DNA of 64,000 bases from Pararhodobacter oceanensis (GTDB taxonomy: Bacteria > Pseudomonadota > Alphaproteobacteria > Rhodobacterales > Rhodobacteraceae). Both the position numbers and the translations under genes were made by a program. The stretch covers positions 372,001-436,000 of the forward strand of contig NZ_QDKM01000003.1 in NCBI RefSeq assembly GCF_003076755.1, written 5' to 3'. Under the pieces are notes generated by a model. The model made no database searches, was not told the DNA's origin, and worked only from the letters and a program-made list of their open reading frames with translations. Numbering within the stretch: the stretch's first letter is position 1; every line of letters begins with the position of its first letter. Of this stretch, positions 61,094 through 64,000 are shown in pieces.

Positions 61094-61279
61094 GATTGTG
61101 GCAGCACCGGTCGAAATTGTTGGCCCTCCAGATACAATCGCACCCCGTTATCAGGACTGCGCTCAATTCGGAAACAAACCCCCATTAACTTGCTGTTAAT
61201 TATGTCTTTTTCTTGTCAATTTGCTAGAAATGCCGCGTAAAATATGGCACTGAAGACGCTACAAAATCTGAGGGACACC

Positions 61280-61417
61280 ATGCTTAAGACAATCATGATC
61301 GGCCGTTACCTGAGCATCCAAGGACAATTCATCCGCACCACACCGAACGGGCTGATGGTTGTGCGGATCGGCGACGAGACCTATGCCGGACGTCCGGTCA
61401 AAAAGACCGCCGCCTGA
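61280..61417 (+). CDS. Small protein of 45 residues, unknown function
   Basis: The product MLKTIMIGRYLSIQGQFIRT... is 45 residues, basic, and ends VKKTAA. AGGGA six bases before ATG 61280 is a good ribosome site and a strong terminator (61453) follows, so it is a real short transcription unit. No family is recognised. The GQFIRTTPNGLMVVRIGDET region resembles a small beta barrel. The preceding 186 bases are AT-rich and probably hold the promoter. Confidence 0.72.
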   Translation: MLKTIMIGRYLSIQGQFIRTTPNGLMVVRIGDETYAGRPVKKTAA

Positions 61418-61452
61418 CCCGTCAGCCGCGCTTGCTCACACGCCAGTGACAG

Positions 61453-61484
61453 GGCGCCGACCCCTCCAGAGGTCGGCGCCTTTT
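61453..61484 (+). terminator. Rho-independent terminator after 45-residue small protein
   Basis: GGCGCCGACC (61453-61462) and GGTCGGCGCC (61471-61480) form a perfect 10-bp stem with an 8-base loop, followed by TTTT. Confidence 0.88.
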
Positions 61485-61574
61485 GCCGTTCAGGATGCCC
61501 CGACGCCGCGGCTTGTCGTCCCCGTAATGCGCGTCTAACATCCCGTGACATTTACCTTGAACGCCGGAACCCCG

Positions 61575-62771
61575 ATGCAAAGTGACTTCTCCAAGACCCG
61601 CGCCGAATTCGACCTGCCCGAGGGGGTGATCTATCTCGATGGCAACTCGCTCGGCCCGCTGCCGCGCGGGGTGAGCGCGCGGGTGTCGCAGGCCATTCAT
61701 GCGGAATGGGGGCAGATGCTGATCACCGGCTGGAACAAGGCCGGCTGGATGGAACTGCCGACCAAGATCGGCGACCGGATCGCGCGGTTGATCGGCGCCG
61801 AGACCGGCCATGTGGTGCTTGGCGACACGCTGTCGATCAAGGTCTTTCAGGCACTGGCCTCGGCGCTGGATCTGAACCCCGGCAAAAAGATCATCCTCTC
61901 GGATGACGGCAATTTCCCATCCGACCTCTATATGGCGCAGGGCCTGTGCCAGATGCTCGGCGACGGTTATGAATTGCGCACTGTGGCGCCCGAAGCGGTG
62001 ATGGAAGCGATCACCGATGAGGTCGCGGTGTTGATGCTGACCGAGGTCGATTACCGCACCGGCCGCCGCCACGATATGCCGGCGCTGACCGCCAAAGCCC
62101 ATGAACATGGCGCGCTCGCGGTCTGGGATCTGGCGCATTCGGCCGGTGCCACCGATGTGCGCGTCGCCGAAGGTGGTGCCGATTTCGCCATTGGCTGCAC
62201 CTATAAATACCTCAACTCCGGCCCCGGCGGCCCCGCCTTCATCTATGTTGCGCCGCGCCATGCCGAGAAGGTGCGCCCCGCGCTGTCGGGCTGGCTGGGC
62301 CATGAGGCGCCCTTTGCCTTTGATCTCGATTACCGCCCCGGCAGTGGCATTGAGCGGATGCGCGTCGGCACGCCGCCGGTGTTGCAGATGGTGGCATTGG
62401 ATGCGGCGCTCGATGTCTTTGACATGGTCGAGATCGACGATCTGCGCGCCCGCTCGCTGGAACTCACCGATGCCTTCATCGCCGCTGTCGAGGCGCGCTG
62501 CCCCGATCTGGTGCTGGCGACCCCACGCGCGCATGCGCTGCGCGGTTCGCAGGTGAGCTTCCGCCACCCCGAGGGCTATGCGATCATGCAGGCGCTGATC
62601 GCCCGCGGCGTGATCGGTGATTTCCGCGCGCCAGATATCATCCGCTTTGGCTTCACCCCGCTGTTCACCAGCTTTGAGGATGTGGCGGCAGCGGTGGAAA
62701 TCCTTGCCGAGATCCTTGAAACCGGCGCGTGGGATCGCCCCGAATACAAAACCCGCGCCCGTGTGACCTAA
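61575..62771 (+). CDS. kynU: Kynureninase
   Basis: The 398-residue PLP enzyme cleaves kynurenine to anthranilate and alanine in tryptophan breakdown. GVIYLDGNSLGPLPRG near the N-terminus and the PLP lysine K211 in GCTYKYLNSGPGGPAF are typical. The ATG at 61575 gives the usual N-terminus MQSDFSKTRAEFDLPEG; an earlier GTG at 61545 is possible. No kynA or kynB is visible nearby. It is followed by repeat copy E. Confidence 0.95.
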   Translation: MQSDFSKTRAEFDLPEGVIYLDGNSLGPLPRGVSARVSQAIHAEWGQMLITGWNKAGWMELPTKIGDRIARLIGAETGHVVLGDTLSIKVFQALASALDLNPGKKIILSDDGNFPSDLYMAQGLCQMLGDGYELRTVAPEAVMEAITDEVAVLMLTEVDYRTGRRHDMPALTAKAHEHGALAVWDLAHSAGATDVRVAEGGADFAIGCTYKYLNSGPGGPAFIYVAPRHAEKVRPALSGWLGHEAPFAFDLDYRPGSGIERMRVGTPPVLQMVALDAALDVFDMVEIDDLRARSLELTDAFIAAVEARCPDLVLATPRAHALRGSQVSFRHPEGYAIMQALIARGVIGDFRAPDIIRFGFTPLFTSFEDVAAAVEILAEILETGAWDRPEYKTRARVT

Positions 62772-62849
62772 CCGCGTGACGTAACAGCGTGACCTGAGCT
62801 ATCAAACGGTCGCCCTGCGGGCGGTGGCGAACCTTCGGCACCTGCGGTG

Positions 62850-62921
62850 CTGGGGGCTGTCTGCCCCCTCTTCGGCTGCCGCCAAATTCACCCCTGAGGA
62901 TATTTCGGGCATAAAGTGGGG
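62850..62921 (+). repeat. Intergenic hairpin repeat, family 1, copy E
   Basis: The copy carries a GGGGGC/GCCCCC hairpin (62851-62868), CACCCCTGAGGATATTT and GCATAAAGTGGG, like copies C and D with a short insertion. It lies between kynU and the molybdenum hydroxylase genes. Confidence 0.72.
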
Positions 62922-63042
62922 CGGGTTATCAGGCAAAACACCTGCCCTCTGCCGGTTGACGCGTGGGTAAATTTACTGTGGCGGGTGACATTTGGCGGCT
63001 CTGCGCTATGTTTAAAGGGTAACTGCGAAATGCGGAGCCCCC

Positions 63043-63513
63043 ATGACAACCACCCTGACAATTAACGGCGCAGAGCATGTGATCGACGCGCCGGAAGACA
63101 CGCCGCTACTGTGGGTGTTGCGCGATGAACTCGGCCAGACCGGCACGAAATTCGGTTGCGGGGTCGCCGCCTGCGGCGCCTGCACGGTGCATGTGGATGG
63201 CGAAGCGGTGCGCTCGTGCCAAGTGGCGCTGGCGGATGTTTGGGGGCAGGTGACCACGATTGAAGGATTGGGCACGCCCGACGCGCCCCATGCTTTGCAG
63301 GCCGCGTGGCTACGCCATCAGGTTGCGCAATGCGGCTATTGCCAGAGCGGGCAGATCATGCAGGCAGCGGCGCTATTGGCCGAAATACCTGCGCCAAGCG
63401 ACGCGGATATTGATCAGGCGATGGCGGGCAACCTGTGCCGCTGTGGCACCTATGGGCGGATACGGGCGGCGATCCATGACGCCGCCGCCGAGTTGCAGGA
63501 GGCCGCGTTATGA
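63043..63513 (+). CDS. iorA: 2Fe-2S subunit of molybdenum hydroxylase (isoquinoline 1-oxidoreductase alpha-like)
   Basis: The 156-residue product has the plant-type [2Fe-2S] ligands C39, C44, C47, C59 ([15 protein letters not shown]...C) and the C-terminal type ligands C97, C100, C132, C134 (CGYCQSG, CRCG). Such subunits pass electrons from a molybdopterin subunit to an acceptor. With the neighbouring large subunit, it best matches IorA of isoquinoline 1-oxidoreductase or related aldehyde oxidases without a FAD subunit. Its TGA overlaps the ATG of the next gene. Confidence 0.9.
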   Translation: MTTTLTINGAEHVIDAPEDTPLLWVLRDELGQTGTKFGCGVAACGACTVHVDGEAVRSCQVALADVWGQVTTIEGLGTPDAPHALQAAWLRHQVAQCGYCQSGQIMQAAALLAEIPAPSDADIDQAMAGNLCRCGTYGRIRAAIHDAAAELQEAAL

Positions 63514-64000
63514 GCCGGATCGGCAAGATCACCCGCCGCAGTTTTCTGGTTGGCGCGGTGGCGATCACCGGCGGCGTGGCCTTTGGTGTCTATAAAGTGC
63601 GGCAACCGGTGCCGAACCCGTTGAACCCCGAGGCCGGTGCGGCAATGAACGCGTTTTTGGTGATCGACCAGGAGGGCGTCACCGTGGTCTCGGGCCGCGC
63701 CGATATGGGGCAAGGCGCGCAGGGCACTTTGGCGGCTTTGGCGGCTGAGGAATTGGATGTGCCGTGGGAGCGCGTGCGGGTGGCGCATGGCCCGGCGTCG
63801 GCGGCCTATTACAACCGCGCTTTGGCCGAGAGCGTCGTGGGCGGCGCGGATTATGCGCTGTCCTCGTGGCAGCGCAGTCTCGGCGCGGCCTTGGGTGAGG
63901 TCGGCAAGCTCTTTGGCACGCAGATCACCGGCGGTTCGACCAGCATGCGCGACGGGTTCGACAAGCTGCGGCTGGCGGGGGCGAGCGCGCGCGAGGCGTT
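63510..64000 (+). CDS. iorB: Molybdopterin-binding large subunit (isoquinoline 1-oxidoreductase beta-like), 3' part beyond window
   Basis: The visible 163 codons begin [20 protein letters not shown], a twin-arginine signal, then [25 protein letters not shown] and [18 protein letters not shown], the start of the molybdopterin-binding domain in the IorB family. The ATGA overlap with iorA indicates translational coupling. The Tat signal suggests a periplasmic enzyme. Its substrate (isoquinoline, aldehydes or other heterocycles) cannot be told from the fragment. Confidence 0.88.
   Translation, partial: MSRIGKITRRSFLVGAVAITGGVAFGVYKVRQPVPNPLNPEAGAAMNAFLVIDQEGVTVVSGRADMGQGAQGTLAALAAEELDVPWERVRVAHGPASAAYYNRALAESVVGGADYALSSWQRSLGAALGEVGKLFGTQITGGSTSMRDGFDKLRLAGASAREA

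Overview
The window is a gene-dense, GC-rich chromosomal segment from an alphaproteobacterium, most likely a member of the Rhodobacterales (Rhodobacter/Paracoccus/Roseobacter relatives). This rests on recognised gene families and gene orders: rsmI divergent from an LppC/LpoA-like lipoprotein, glnD-murJ-trpS, tpa-tauR-xsc as in Rhodobacter capsulatus, dnaK-dnaJ, and secA divergent from a parvulin followed by argJ and mutT. No insertion sequence, prophage, integrase, CRISPR array or rRNA operon was seen. The genus cannot be named from the sequence alone.

Layout. 1-8.6 kb: 16S rRNA methyltransferase RsmI (cut by the window edge), an envelope lipoprotein, PII uridylyltransferase GlnD, lipid II flippase MurJ, a GlsB/YeaQ-type membrane protein, a rhomboid-fold protein without its catalytic residues, and TrpS. 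8.8-15.4 kb: an unknown membrane protein, a YkuD L,D-transpeptidase-like protein, a CobW/COG0523 GTPase, N-formylglutamate amidohydrolase, tRNA-Val(GAC) with a clear sigma-70 promoter, ribosomal protein bL36, two copies of a dispersed repeat, and a degenerate caspase-like protein with peptidoglycan-binding domains. 15.4-24 kb: a complete Liv-type ABC transporter (livG, livH, livM, substrate-binding protein, livF) bracketed by two different acyl-CoA ligases, all on the minus strand. 24-29.5 kb: a ProC-like reductase, an M3 metallopeptidase, and argF and argD. 29.5-38.1 kb: a lipoprotein, an alpha/beta hydrolase-OsmC fusion, an EamA transporter, FadH, an AEC transporter, a LysR regulator and a secreted hydrolase.

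38.3-48.5 kb is a taurine-dissimilation neighbourhood: tpa (taurine to sulfoacetaldehyde), its MocR/GntR regulator tauR, xsc (sulfoacetaldehyde to acetyl phosphate and sulfite) and pta (acetyl phosphate to acetyl-CoA), then an EamA transporter and a three-gene TRAP transporter. Two pairs of 10-bp direct repeats with the same 23-bp period, one before tpa and one overlapping the tauR stop before xsc, look like TauR operators.

48.6-64 kb: a second AEC transporter, dnaK-dnaJ with a heat-shock-type promoter, radC, a third copy of the dispersed repeat, an exported protein of unknown role beside secA, secA, a parvulin, argJ, mutT, a 45-residue small protein, kynureninase, and the start of a two-gene molybdenum hydroxylase (isoquinoline 1-oxidoreductase-like) that runs off the end.

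Two families of non-coding repeats are scattered between genes. One (five copies) combines a GGGGGC/GCCCCC hairpin with a CCCC-GGATATTT tail. The other (three copies, about 155-160 bp) ends in a GCCCGTG/CACGGGC hairpin. The least explained items are these repeats, the Liv cluster with paired CoA ligases, and two probable pseudoenzymes (rhomboid and caspase-like). No feature clearly forms a wholly new system; the strongest candidates are listed as findings.
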